From: Bacteroidales bacterium
GTDB lineage: Bacteria > Bacteroidota > Bacteroidia > Bacteroidales > UBA932
Direction: 5' to 3'
Length of the DNA stretch: 64,000 nt
NCBI GenBank assembly: GCA_017459075.1
Contig: JAFUDQ010000006.1
Span: 40,974 to 104,973, forward strand
The notes under the pieces are model-generated. The model made no database searches. It was not told the DNA's origin and saw only the letters and a program-made list of their open reading frames with translations. Both the position numbers and the translations under genes were made by a program. This document shows positions 48,299 through 55,824 of the stretch, one piece after another (position 1 is the stretch's first letter; every line of letters begins with the position of its first letter).

Positions 48299-49642
48299 AT
48301 GAAAAACAGGGAACAGTTCAGCGGAAACTTGTCCGTAATTATGGCGATGGCCGGTTCTGCCATCGGCCTTGGTAATATATGGCGTTTCCCCTATATAGTG
48401 GGAGAATACGGCGGAGCGGCTTTTATTATAGTTTATTTTGCCGCCTGCCTTTTTATAGCTTTGCCGATTTTTTATGCAGAAACCATAATCGGCCGGCGCG
48501 GCGGGTTGGATACCTATGGTTCCATGAAGCGCCTGGCCCCCGGGACACACTGGTATAAACTGGGCCTGCTCACCATTATAAGCCCCATGCTCATACTCAG
48601 TTACTATAGCGTAGTAGGCGGATGGTCAATACATTACCTTTTCAAGTCCGTCAGCGGAACGGTGGGGCAGGAGACCGGACAGTTCTCAGAGTTCATTTCT
48701 TCTGTAGAGGCCCCGATTCTTGCCCATACAGTGTTTGTCATCCTGGTGGCTGCCATAATCCTGGGCGGAGTCAAAAAGGGTATAGAAAAGTTCTCCAAGA
48801 TTACCATGCCTATACTGTTCTTCCTTATTCTGGTAATCGTGGTTTACTCCCTTACTTTGCCGGGAGCCGGTGGGGGCGTGGATTATCTTGTCCGTCCTGA
48901 CTTCAGCAAACTTACGGGAGGCGCCATTGCCTCAGCCGTGGGGCAGGCTTTCTTCTCACTGTCACTTGGCGTCGGAACCGTTCTCACTTATGCCTCTTAT
49001 ATGCGTAAGCAGGACAATATCCTGGTATCAGGATTAGGAACGGCTGGCTTTGATTTCTTGTTTGCCCTGCTGGCCGGTTTTGCGGTGATGCCTGCAGTCT
49101 TTGCCGCCGGACTATCTCCGTCATCCGGCCCGGGACTGGTATTTGAGACTCTGCCGTACATCTTCGGGAAAATGGGTGCGGGCTCCGTCTGGCTTACCGC
49201 CTGCGTTGCCGGAGTGTTCTTCCTTGCCGTTCTAATGGCAGCCCTGTCTTCTGCGATTTCCATCCTGGAGGTTGGCGTAGCTTACCTTGTAGAAGAAAAA
49301 GGTCTTGGAAGGTCAAGAGCGACACTTTACCTTTCCCTTTTTGCCTGGGCTGTCGGCCTCCTGTGCTCGCTGTCGTTCGGTCCGCTGGCGGATTTCAAGA
49401 TTCTCGGAAGCTCCATTTTCGAGTTCCTGGATAAGCTTTGCTCTAACTGGATGATGCCTCTTGGCGGCCTTCTGTTCACGCTTTTCGTGGGATGGAAGAT
49501 GCCTTCTGCCGATGTCCTTGACGAATTCTCCAATGGAGGCAGCAAACCGTGGAATGTGAAAATTTATCCTTTTGTAAGAGTACTTTTAAGATACGTCGCC
49601 CCCATAGGAATAATCTTTATATTCCTGAATTCAGTCCTGTAA
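48299..49642 (+). CDS. Sodium-dependent transporter, NSS (SNF) family
   Basis: A 447-residue sodium symporter of the LeuT fold with about 11 helices, probably for an amino acid. The first helix carries AGSAIGLGNIWRFPYIVGE, with the unwound sodium site, and the start MKNREQFSGNLSVIMAM is the family N-terminus. I chose the ATG at 48299: an AAAAGGA sequence lies 8 bases upstream, and earlier ATGs overlap the promoter (48236) or sit too close (48293). The FNT gene follows. Confidence 0.88.
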   Translation: MKNREQFSGNLSVIMAMAGSAIGLGNIWRFPYIVGEYGGAAFIIVYFAACLFIALPIFYAETIIGRRGGLDTYGSMKRLAPGTHWYKLGLLTIISPMLILSYYSVVGGWSIHYLFKSVSGTVGQETGQFSEFISSVEAPILAHTVFVILVAAIILGGVKKGIEKFSKITMPILFFLILVIVVYSLTLPGAGGGVDYLVRPDFSKLTGGAIASAVGQAFFSLSLGVGTVLTYASYMRKQDNILVSGLGTAGFDFLFALLAGFAVMPAVFAAGLSPSSGPGLVFETLPYIFGKMGAGSVWLTACVAGVFFLAVLMAALSSAISILEVGVAYLVEEKGLGRSRATLYLSLFAWAVGLLCSLSFGPLADFKILGSSIFEFLDKLCSNWMMPLGGLLFTLFVGWKMPSADVLDEFSNGGSKPWNVKIYPFVRVLLRYVAPIGIIFIFLNSVL

Positions 49643-49678
49643 TTAGGAAGAATGAGATTTATTTGCTACTTTTACAAC

Positions 49679-50254
49679 ATGGTTAGACAGTCTTTCTTTT
49701 CAGGCCTTCTTGTAGGTCTCGGTGCCATGGGTTTCCTGGCGCTCGGCGGTATTCCCGGTGCAGTTATTTTTGCCTTCGGGCTTATATGCGTAGTACTTTC
49801 AGGAGTGCCTCTTTACACCGGCAGGGCCGGCTGTACGAATGATATCCCGGCTCTGGTACAAATATGGTTTTTCAATATCCTGGCCTGTGCCGTAATAGGC
49901 CTCATGGTTGCCGCTCTTGGCGGGGAAAGCATGGACAGGGCCGTCACCGTTGTTGCCGGCCGTCTGGCCCAGGGGCCCCTCAAAGCCTTTATAAGAGCCA
50001 TCGGCTGCGGAATGATTATAGATATAGCCGTATGGTTGTACAGGGAAAAGAAGTCAGTACTTCCGGTAGTCTTCGGCGTGCCGCTCTTTATTGTGTGCGG
50101 TTTTTATCACTCTATTGCCGATGTCGCCTACCTTGTCGGTTCCTGGACGTGGTCTAATGATATTCTCTGGTATTATCCTGTAATAGTCCTTGGCAACTAC
50201 GTGGGATGCAATGTGCGCCGCTTAGTGCTTCCGAAAGATTTGAAATCAAACTAA
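49679..50254 (+). CDS. Short formate/nitrite transporter (FNT) family protein
   Basis: A 191-residue membrane protein with six predicted helices: SGLLVGLGAMGFLALGG, GAVIFAFGLICVVLSGVPLY, WFFNILACAVIGLMVAAL, FIRAIGCGMIIDIAVWLY, VFGVPLFIVCGFYHSIADV and YYPVIVLGNYVGCNVRR. The CGFYHSIAD and LGNYVGCN segments match the FNT channel motifs, including the His of the central gate. Canonical FNT channels are about 270 residues, so loops and termini are reduced. The start at 49679 is preferred over a longer extension. It may carry formate, nitrite or another small anion. Confidence 0.72.
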   Translation: MVRQSFFSGLLVGLGAMGFLALGGIPGAVIFAFGLICVVLSGVPLYTGRAGCTNDIPALVQIWFFNILACAVIGLMVAALGGESMDRAVTVVAGRLAQGPLKAFIRAIGCGMIIDIAVWLYREKKSVLPVVFGVPLFIVCGFYHSIADVAYLVGSWTWSNDILWYYPVIVLGNYVGCNVRRLVLPKDLKSN

Positions 50255-50260
50255 AATTAG

Positions 50261-50268
50261 TATATTTG
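50261..50268 (+). promoter_or_regulatory. Promoter of tRNA-Arg
   Basis: TATATTTG with TTTG at 50239-50242, 18 bases upstream. Confidence 0.7.
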
Positions 50269-50295
50269 CAGTCCGCTTTTTGCGGATAGCACTAC

Positions 50296-50367
50296 GCTCC
50301 CGTAGTTTAAAGGATAGAATTTCAGATTCCGGTTCTGACGGTCCCGGTTCGATTCCGAGCGGGAGTA
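50296..50367 (+). tRNA. tRNA-Arg (anticodon CCG)
   Basis: A 72-base cloverleaf. The anticodon stem TCAGA/TCTGA closes the loop TTCCGGT, so the anticodon is CCG, reading the Arg codon CGG. The acceptor arm is GCTCCCG/CGGGAGT with G-U at position 1-72, and the T arm contains GGTTCGATTCC. CCA is not encoded. Confidence 0.93.
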
Positions 50368-50370
50368 CTT

Positions 50371-50402
50371 AAAAAGGAGGTCAATTATTGGCCTCTTTTT
50401 TT
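50371..50402 (+). terminator. Terminator of tRNA-Arg
   Basis: GAGGTC pairs with GGCCTC across a 7-base loop, followed by a T-run; 3 bases past the tRNA. Confidence 0.75.
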
Positions 50403-50422
50403 GTAGACTGCAAAAATAATGC

Positions 50423-50430
50423 TATATTTG
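50423..50430 (+). promoter_or_regulatory. Promoter of the lipoprotein gene at 50481
   Basis: TATATTTG. It lies inside a longer in-frame extension of the gene, which decides for the ATG at 50481. Confidence 0.65.
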
Positions 50431-50480
50431 CGGATGTATTTTTATGCAGGTTTTGGAATATTATATTTAGTGAATTGATT

Positions 50481-50846
50481 ATGAAGCAGTTATTTTGTTT
50501 TCTTTTGGGATGCTCTTTACTAGCTGGTTTTATGACAGCCTGTGGACGCAGCAACTCAAATGAAGTGGTATTGGATGAAAACGCACTGAGAGTTATGGAG
50601 CAGGGCAGAATAAAGACTTTGACTTCAAGGGTTGCTGTCTTGGATTCCCTTATTGAAGCTTACAATAAATCTGTCCCGGCAGACCTCGAAATAGAACAGT
50701 TTTATTTTGATTCCACTTATCTCAAAATGTTCCATGGAGAGAAGTTCAACGAGAAGTTTATATCAATTGTTACAGCAATTGAAGCAAAAGAAGCAAGTGT
50801 TCTGACATCAATCCGCGCCAACAAGATAATGCCGCACGAGAAATAA
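50481..50846 (+). CDS. Small lipoprotein
   Basis: A 121-residue protein with a lipoprotein signal peptide (MKQLFCFLLGCSLLAGFMTAC, lipobox ending at Cys21) and a polar, helix-rich mature part (RVMEQGRIKTLTSRVAVLDSL). No family is recognised. It stands alone between tRNA-Arg and a convergent phosphoesterase. Its stop at 50846 is 4 bases before the stop of that neighbour. Confidence 0.65.
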   Translation: MKQLFCFLLGCSLLAGFMTACGRSNSNEVVLDENALRVMEQGRIKTLTSRVAVLDSLIEAYNKSVPADLEIEQFYFDSTYLKMFHGEKFNEKFISIVTAIEAKEASVLTSIRANKIMPHEK

Positions 50847-50849
50847 TAG

Positions 50850-51974
50850 TTAGAACTCACGCTGGAATTCCAGATCACCATCAGAATTGTATGTTCTGAT
50901 GGTGATTTTTTTACCATCGCATGAAAAATCCAGGCGGCGGGCATCGTCATTGACGATTATGGGGAAGCTGTTGCCCATGCTTCCGGCCTCGCACATCATG
51001 AATTCATGAAGGTCTGCTCCTATCATCAGGGTGATGCCGGCCTTGTTCAGCAGCGGGACGATGTGTTTGTTAAGCCAGCGCTGGGTAAGGTAGTCGGTCT
51101 GGTCCGGATGGTCAATCATGGGCACGTGAATAAGGCAAACCTTGACGGGGGCTTTGCGGAAGTCCGGCTCTTTCATAGCCTTTTTCGCCCATTCAATCTG
51201 GGAGAACAGGTAGTCTTCATAAACTTCCTTTCCGCTGTACCTGACGGAACGGTTCTTTCCCGTCTCACCGGCATCGAATACGATGAAGGCTACGGGACCG
51301 TGCCTGAAAGTGTAGTAGAAAGGCGCCGGGGAAGCGTTCGGGAACACATCGGCCACAAGATTCACGTTGTTTCCGCGGCCTTCATGGTTTCCCCTTGCAA
51401 AGAGCACCGGAAGCCCTGCCTTCAGGTTGCCAAGAGGGGAGAGTGCGTATTTAACTAGGGTGTCCAGCTTGTAATTGCCGGCGGTGACAATGTCTCCGTT
51501 AAGGAAGAGGAAATCCGTGCCGGCGGAGTCTATCTGACCGGCCAGGGCGGAATACTTCGCCGTCCTCATGTGAATGTCATTGAAGACGGAAAAATGACAG
51601 GACGATGCTTTCTTGTTGAATGTCCTTACATTGTGCCAGGGGCCTTCATAGGTGTCACCGAACTTGGGGTCGCGGGCATTGGAATCATCGGCAATTTCAA
51701 TTCCGCAGGGGCGGTAGCGAAGGATTTGTCCGGCCTTGAGCCCGTCTATTTTTATGCTGTGCAGCCTCTTGAAAATGCGGCGTCCGGCATAGGTCTCCCA
51801 TACTTTGGTGCCGTCTTCCAGTTCTACGTAAGCCGTACCGGGCTTATCGCTTGTCCACAAGATAGTTACGCAGTTTTCCCTTGCCTCTGAAACCCAGGGA
51901 CCGGCGGTGATTCCGCCTGCCAGGCACTTAAGGCACAGGGTGGCGGCCAATATAACCAGAACAAATCTTTTCAT
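50850..51974 (-). CDS. Secreted purple-acid-phosphatase-like metallophosphoesterase
   Basis: A 374-residue protein with a signal peptide (about 1-19). An Ig/FN3-like N-terminal domain (GITAGPWVSEARENCVTILW, about 20-110) precedes a calcineurin-like domain. The metal ligands are in FSVFNDIHM (DxH), FLFLNGDIV (GD), ARGNHEGR (GNHE), CLIHVPM (His) and GADLHEF (GxxH region). This is the layout of bacterial purple-acid-like phosphatases. The ATG at 51974 is set by the signal peptide. A -7 element lies at 51989-51996. Confidence 0.85.
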   Translation of the reverse strand: MKRFVLVILAATLCLKCLAGGITAGPWVSEARENCVTILWTSDKPGTAYVELEDGTKVWETYAGRRIFKRLHSIKIDGLKAGQILRYRPCGIEIADDSNARDPKFGDTYEGPWHNVRTFNKKASSCHFSVFNDIHMRTAKYSALAGQIDSAGTDFLFLNGDIVTAGNYKLDTLVKYALSPLGNLKAGLPVLFARGNHEGRGNNVNLVADVFPNASPAPFYYTFRHGPVAFIVFDAGETGKNRSVRYSGKEVYEDYLFSQIEWAKKAMKEPDFRKAPVKVCLIHVPMIDHPDQTDYLTQRWLNKHIVPLLNKAGITLMIGADLHEFMMCEAGSMGNSFPIIVNDDARRLDFSCDGKKITIRTYNSDGDLEFQREF

Positions 51975-51988
51975 ACTTTCGCTTTTTG

Positions 51989-51996
51989 CAAAAATA
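51989..51996 (-). promoter_or_regulatory. Promoter of the phosphoesterase gene
   Basis: TATTTTTG on the minus strand; predicted leader only about 8 bases. Confidence 0.5.
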
Positions 51997-52038
51997 AGAA
52001 AATACTCACAGTTAGGGGTGCGCAATTCGCGTATTTCG

Positions 52039-52710
52039 CTAGTCAATTTTTACATTAACCGTATATGTTACGCGAACCGGTTTGTTGTTTACAAGGCCGG
52101 GCTTCCATTTTGGAGCTTTCCTGGCAACCCGCAGCACTTCTGCATTAAGGGCTGGTTCCAGCCCTTTTACGATTTCCGGCTCAAGCACGGCTCCGTTGAA
52201 GCCGATTACAAATTTAAGCCTTACTTCCCCGGTGGCGGTAACCCCTGCGGGGCGCTTTATGTGAGAGGAAATCCAAGCCCCGAATTCCTTCAGCCCTCCG
52301 CCCTGGAAGACAGGGTCTTTGTCAAGCTCGTCAAATTTGGGAACGCTGTCGTGGCCAGGACCTTTCTTGTGGCTGACATATCTCGCGTTGCGAATTTCAA
52401 TGACGCCTTTGTAGACGTAATGCCAGCCCCTCAGGGTGAGGGTATCGCCCTTTCTTACATCGTAGGCCGGAATCCCGTTACCATCGGCATCAGAGACACC
52501 GTAAATAAAGACAGTTCCGGTGGCATCGGTCAGGAAAAGGCGGCTACGCTCGTAGTTGCGGATGCGGCTAACAACGCCCGTAAGCTCGCAGAAGGTTGTA
52601 TCGCCCCGGGACATCCTTAAAAACTCTCCGATGGCTTTCTTTTGCGGAGTGCTGCCGTTTGCAAAAGTTCCGGTGGCGAGCACTAACAATAATATCAAAA
52701 TTCGTTTCAT
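52039..52710 (-). CDS. Secreted protein: OB-fold-like domain joined to a TonB C-terminal domain
   Basis: A 223-residue protein with a signal peptide (about 1-19, LVLATGTFANG). Residues 35-115 look like an OB fold (FCELTGVVSRIRNYERSRLFLTD, then DTLTLRGWHYVYKGVIEI). Residues about 145-223 are a TonB C-terminal domain (GEVRLKFVIGFNGAVLEPEIVKGL, then APKWKPGLVNNKPVRVTYTVNVK). It has no membrane anchor or Pro-rich arm, so it is not a classical TonB. It could be a periplasmic adaptor. The neighbouring genes give no pathway. Confidence 0.7.
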   Translation of the reverse strand: MKRILILLLVLATGTFANGSTPQKKAIGEFLRMSRGDTTFCELTGVVSRIRNYERSRLFLTDATGTVFIYGVSDADGNGIPAYDVRKGDTLTLRGWHYVYKGVIEIRNARYVSHKKGPGHDSVPKFDELDKDPVFQGGGLKEFGAWISSHIKRPAGVTATGEVRLKFVIGFNGAVLEPEIVKGLEPALNAEVLRVARKAPKWKPGLVNNKPVRVTYTVNVKID

Positions 52711-52763
52711 TGCCGATGGTTTCAGATTCATGCGAAGATACAGATTATTTTGCAATCTCTGAT

Positions 52764-52771
52764 TATATTTG
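52764..52771 (+). promoter_or_regulatory. Promoter of the ABC exporter gene
   Basis: TATATTTG; leader to the ATG at 52791 about 14 bases. An ATG at 52773 would precede the transcript start. Confidence 0.65.
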
Positions 52772-52790
52772 TATGCACAAAGACATAGAT

Positions 52791-54581
52791 ATGAACCTAA
52801 TTAAGCTATTCAGGAAAATACTTCCGTATGTTCGGCCTTACAGGTGGCTGGTGATTATTACCCTGCTTCTTACACTCGCAGGCTCCATTCTGGCCCAGGT
52901 AAACGCCATCGTCCTTGACAGGACCGTGGATGCAATCAACGCCCTTGTGGGAACGAACGACTTCTCCTGGGGCAAGGCTGCGCAGATTATGACACTTATC
53001 TGCATCATCCTGCTGGGAAAGGAACTGGTTTCCGCCGCCATCACCTTCTTTCAGAAATTCTTTGGCGAGAAGCTCAGGAACAACATCTCAAAGAACCTGT
53101 CCCTTGGCGTTATAGACAAGATTCTGAAGTTCCGGATGGCTTATTTTGCACGGAGCGACAATGCTCCCGGCATGCTTCAGGCCAGGATAGACCAGGGCGT
53201 AAGCAGCATTTCGCGCACGGTGCAGAGCTTTTTCATTGATCTTTTGCCGATGTTTGCAAGCGCAGTGCTGGCGCTCATCCTTATCTTTGCGGCGAACATT
53301 TATGTGGGCCTTACCGCCCTCGTCATTGTGCCGATATACTTTATCATCACCTTCCGCCAAGCCAGAAAGCTTCGAGGATGGCGCCGCAACATGCGAAACT
53401 TCTTTGAAAAGCGAAGCAGCGGGGTGATGAACATCATCGAAAGCATGAATGTGGTGAAGTCTTTCAACCGTGAAGAGATAGAGCATGACAAGCAGGAAGA
53501 GCTCCAGACCGGCTTCTATGACAACCAGATGAAGGTTCGCAAAACATCGTTCTACTATGATTCGCTCAAGAGTTTCGTGAACCAGACCGGCACCGTTCTT
53601 ATCATCATCCTGACGGCTTATCTGGTGCTGATTGAGTACCCGGGCATGACAATCGGCAAAATAATGTATCATGTGCTGCTGTTCGCAAATGTGACGGCGC
53701 CGATTACCCAGTTGCAGAGGATTTTTGACGACCTGAATGATGCAATGGTGTATGCAGAGGGCTATTTTGACATTGTTGAGGCGGATGCGGAGATTGAGCA
53801 TGGCGGGGATTACAAACCGGCCAGGGTGCTTGGTAATTTTGAAATCAAGGATGTGGACTTTACCTATCCAAATGGCACAAAGGCCCTGCATGGCATCAAT
53901 ATGAAGGTGGACAGCGGTAAGATTACCGCCCTTGTGGGCCTTAGCGGAGCGGGTAAATCCACCATTATCAACCTGTTGGATAAGTTTTATGAGCCGGACT
54001 GCGGCAGCATCACCCTTGACGGGGTTGAGCTGTCAAAATGGGATACCCATTACCTCCGTGACAACATCGGCCTTGTACTTCAGAAGAATCATATTTTCGA
54101 TGGCAGCATAGAGGAGAATATCCGCTACGGAAGGCCGGATGCTACTTTTGAAGAGGTTGCCGATGCTGCTAGGAAGGCTTATATCTACGACCAGATTGTG
54201 GCTTTGCCCGATGGCTTCGGTACCGCTGCCACCCAGCTTTCAGGCGGACAGCAGCAAAGGATTGCCATCGCCAGAATGTTCCTTAAAAACCCTCCAATCA
54301 TCTTTCTGGATGAGCCGACAGCGTCGCTGGATGCCATTGCGACGGAGCAGATTAAGGCCAGCATTGACGCGATAAAGAAAGACAGGACGGTTATCATAAT
54401 CTCTCATTCAATATCGCAAATAATTGACAGTGAGGTGGTTTACGCTCTCCGTAACGGGCGGGTGGAGCAAAGCGGCAATCCTGACGACCTTTACCGCCAG
54501 GGCGGCGTTTACAAAGAAATCGTGGATGCCTCTGCCCGCAGCCTGAACATTGAAAAACTCGCCAAAACCATCGAAAGTTAG
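52791..54581 (+). CDS. ABC transporter, fused permease-ATPase (exporter type)
   Basis: A 596-residue half-transporter that functions as a dimer. Residues 1-330 hold six membrane helices (for example LVIITLLLTLAGSILAQVNAIV). The nucleotide-binding domain follows: Walker A GLSGAGKST, Q-loop VLQKNHIFDGSIEENIRYG, signature LSGGQQQRIAIARM, Walker B IIFLDEPTASLD, and the H-loop IIISHS. The ABCB/MsbA group exports lipids, peptides or drugs. The substrate cannot be told from sequence. It is the last clearly conserved gene before the accessory region. Confidence 0.92.
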   Translation: MNLIKLFRKILPYVRPYRWLVIITLLLTLAGSILAQVNAIVLDRTVDAINALVGTNDFSWGKAAQIMTLICIILLGKELVSAAITFFQKFFGEKLRNNISKNLSLGVIDKILKFRMAYFARSDNAPGMLQARIDQGVSSISRTVQSFFIDLLPMFASAVLALILIFAANIYVGLTALVIVPIYFIITFRQARKLRGWRRNMRNFFEKRSSGVMNIIESMNVVKSFNREEIEHDKQEELQTGFYDNQMKVRKTSFYYDSLKSFVNQTGTVLIIILTAYLVLIEYPGMTIGKIMYHVLLFANVTAPITQLQRIFDDLNDAMVYAEGYFDIVEADAEIEHGGDYKPARVLGNFEIKDVDFTYPNGTKALHGINMKVDSGKITALVGLSGAGKSTIINLLDKFYEPDCGSITLDGVELSKWDTHYLRDNIGLVLQKNHIFDGSIEENIRYGRPDATFEEVADAARKAYIYDQIVALPDGFGTAATQLSGGQQQRIAIARMFLKNPPIIFLDEPTASLDAIATEQIKASIDAIKKDRTVIIISHSISQIIDSEVVYALRNGRVEQSGNPDDLYRQGGVYKEIVDASARSLNIEKLAKTIES

Positions 54582-54707
54582 GCTGGGGGAGCTCCTCCGC
54601 CAGACCTACCTGGAGGCTTACTTGTAGATGCTGGTTATTAACCGCAAAATTTGCGGCTTATTCGCTTCAATCTCACAAATAATTCCCTTTGCAAAAATTG
54701 CAACGGT
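54582..54707. other. Gene-free lead-in to the accessory region
   Basis: No gene is supported here. A 15-base palindrome CCGCAAAATTTGCGG lies at 54642-54656. A purine-rich GGGGGAGC stretch follows the ABC stop. Confidence 0.5.
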
Positions 54708-54905
54708 ATGAGCTACATTTATCAATCACCTTCTTGGCCCAAATTCTCATGGGATAAAGACCTTGTCTCTGATAAACTCGCCAAGGTATCTCTCGACACC
54801 GCTGCGAGGGATATCCGGCATCTGCTTGATGCCGGGATTTGTACCTGTATGAGCACCAAACATAAATTTGAATTTGCGCGGGCCACGCTTTCTTTTTCTA
54901 TATAA
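54708..54905 (+). pseudogene. Internally deleted Fic-family (DUF4172) gene remnant
   Basis: A 65-residue open frame. Residues 1-27 (MSYIYQSPSWPKFSWDKDL onward) match the DUF4172 N-terminus found at the front of Fic proteins, and the next stretch, KVSLDTAARDIRHLLDAGI, matches the winged-HTH segment at the C-terminus of the same proteins. The roughly 280 residues between, including the Fic motif HPFxDGNGR, are missing, although the frame is kept. I read it as a decayed Fic AMP-transferase gene joined by an in-frame deletion. The start-region match is clear and the C-terminal match is moderate. Confidence 0.6.
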
Positions 54906-55029
54906 TTGGTATTCAATTCCTTATGAAATAGTGCCGTGGCCCGCGAACCAAAAAAAGGCCGTGCGGGCCACGGTTAACTTTAGCAAGTGCCTGCTAATCA
55001 ATAACTTACCAAAACCATGCGTGGCCCGC
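54878..55029. repeat. Four alternating copies of a 10-base GC-rich palindrome half-site
   Basis: GCGGGCCACG at 54878-54887 and 54963-54972, and its exact complement CGTGGCCCGC at 54935-54944 and 55020-55029. Start-to-start spacings are 57, 28 and 57 bases, so the set is an 85-base unit (inverted pair around 47 bases) present twice. The inner pair can form an 11-base stem (with C54934-G54973). The 47-base cores are not closely alike, so this is not a simple tandem duplication. Confidence 0.7.
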
Positions 55030-55303
55030 ACAACTTTGTTCCGTTGTATGTCGTGGAAAGGGGAAGAGGGGACCGGGACGACGGAAGAGGTCGGTGCCAC
55101 ACCGGTCGCTTGACGGCTAACTCCGCCCTTTTACGGACGTCCTTCGGCCGCCCGTAACGGGCGTCAAACACACGCCGTCATGCAGAGCACCGCTCCCTGC
55201 ACGAGGCCCTACGCACAACACCGACTCTTCCTATTGCCCCTTGCCCCCTCTTTCCCTTTCCCCGATTCATTTCATCATCAATGTTTCCTTTCACCAATGC
55301 GTG
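55030..55303. other. Gene-free GC-rich stretch
   Basis: I find no supported gene. The left half is purine-rich (GGGGAAGAGGGGACC and GACGACGGAAGAGG). CGCCCG-TAA-CGGGCG near 55152-55166 is a small hairpin. The right half is pyrimidine-rich. The composition differs from the coding DNA on either side. I cannot tell whether this is a mobile-element end or old non-coding DNA. Confidence 0.45.
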
Positions 55304-55384
55304 GCAGGTGGGATAGAGCAGAGCCCACCAGTTAAACTTTTGCGGCAATTTTTGAGCTGGTGGGTCAAAAACAATCCCACCTGC
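55304..55384. repeat. Nested inverted repeats (81-base stem-in-stem element)
   Basis: The outer arms GCAGGTGGGA (55304-55313) and TCCCACCTGC (55375-55384) are perfect complements. Inside them CCCACCAG (55324-55331) and CTGGTGGG (55357-55364) pair over a 25-base A/T-rich loop. The two arms share the GGTGGG core. No coding frame or transposase is attached. It could be a structured RNA, a recombination site or a relic of a mobile-element end. Confidence 0.65.
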
Positions 55385-55470
55385 TTAACTCACGCTTCAG
55401 GGTTAAGGGACTAGGAAATATACGTTCCAAAACACATTGACTCTTTCGCTTTAACCGACTGTAAACATCT

Positions 55471-55737
55471 ATGATGGCCGTCGAACTAATCAAGACCGCC
55501 TATCTGGGCCAGTTGAACAGCCATCTGACCATTCTGGATGACTATGTCCGTAAGCCGAATGAGAATCCTTCCATCGGACTTATTCTCTGCAAGAGTGCCG
55601 ATAAAGCCATTGTTGAGTACCTTATCAAGGACTACAACAAGCCAATGGGAGTGGCCACTTTCCGGACGAAGGAAGACATGCCGGAGAAGTTCCGGAACGC
55701 ACTTCCTGATATCGAGGAGCTCAAGAAACTCCTATAG
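55471..55737 (+). pseudogene. C-terminal remnant of a YhcG/DUF1016 PDDEXK nuclease
   Basis: An 88-residue open frame. YLGQLNSHLTILDDYVRKPNENPSIGLILCKSADK and VEYLIKDYNKPMGVATF (shortened here) match the last third of YhcG-type proteins, which carry a PDDEXK nuclease fold. The N-terminal DUF1016 helical domain and the first part of the nuclease, with its catalytic Asp, are missing; the frame starts right after an unconserved MMAVELIKT. The upstream 80 bases contain no continuation. I call it a truncated gene, although a small product is formally possible. Confidence 0.7.
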
Positions 55738-55824
55738 AAGTTTCCATCAGCCGGGATTCCGCTCCCTTTGGTCGCGCTATCCCTTGGTGGGGAGGCTTAA
55801 AAAGTAATGGCATCAGTTTTTGGA

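Noticed and set aside
54878-55029. A CRISPR array
   Set aside because: The repeated unit is 10 bases in alternating orientation, there are only four copies and no cas genes are present.
54878-55029. Integron attC sites
   Set aside because: The GTTRRRY / RYYYAAC core pair is not clearly placed, there is no integrase and no cassette genes.
54868-55113. 81-residue open frame on the plus strand
   Set aside because: It runs through the palindromic repeats with no family match or start signal.
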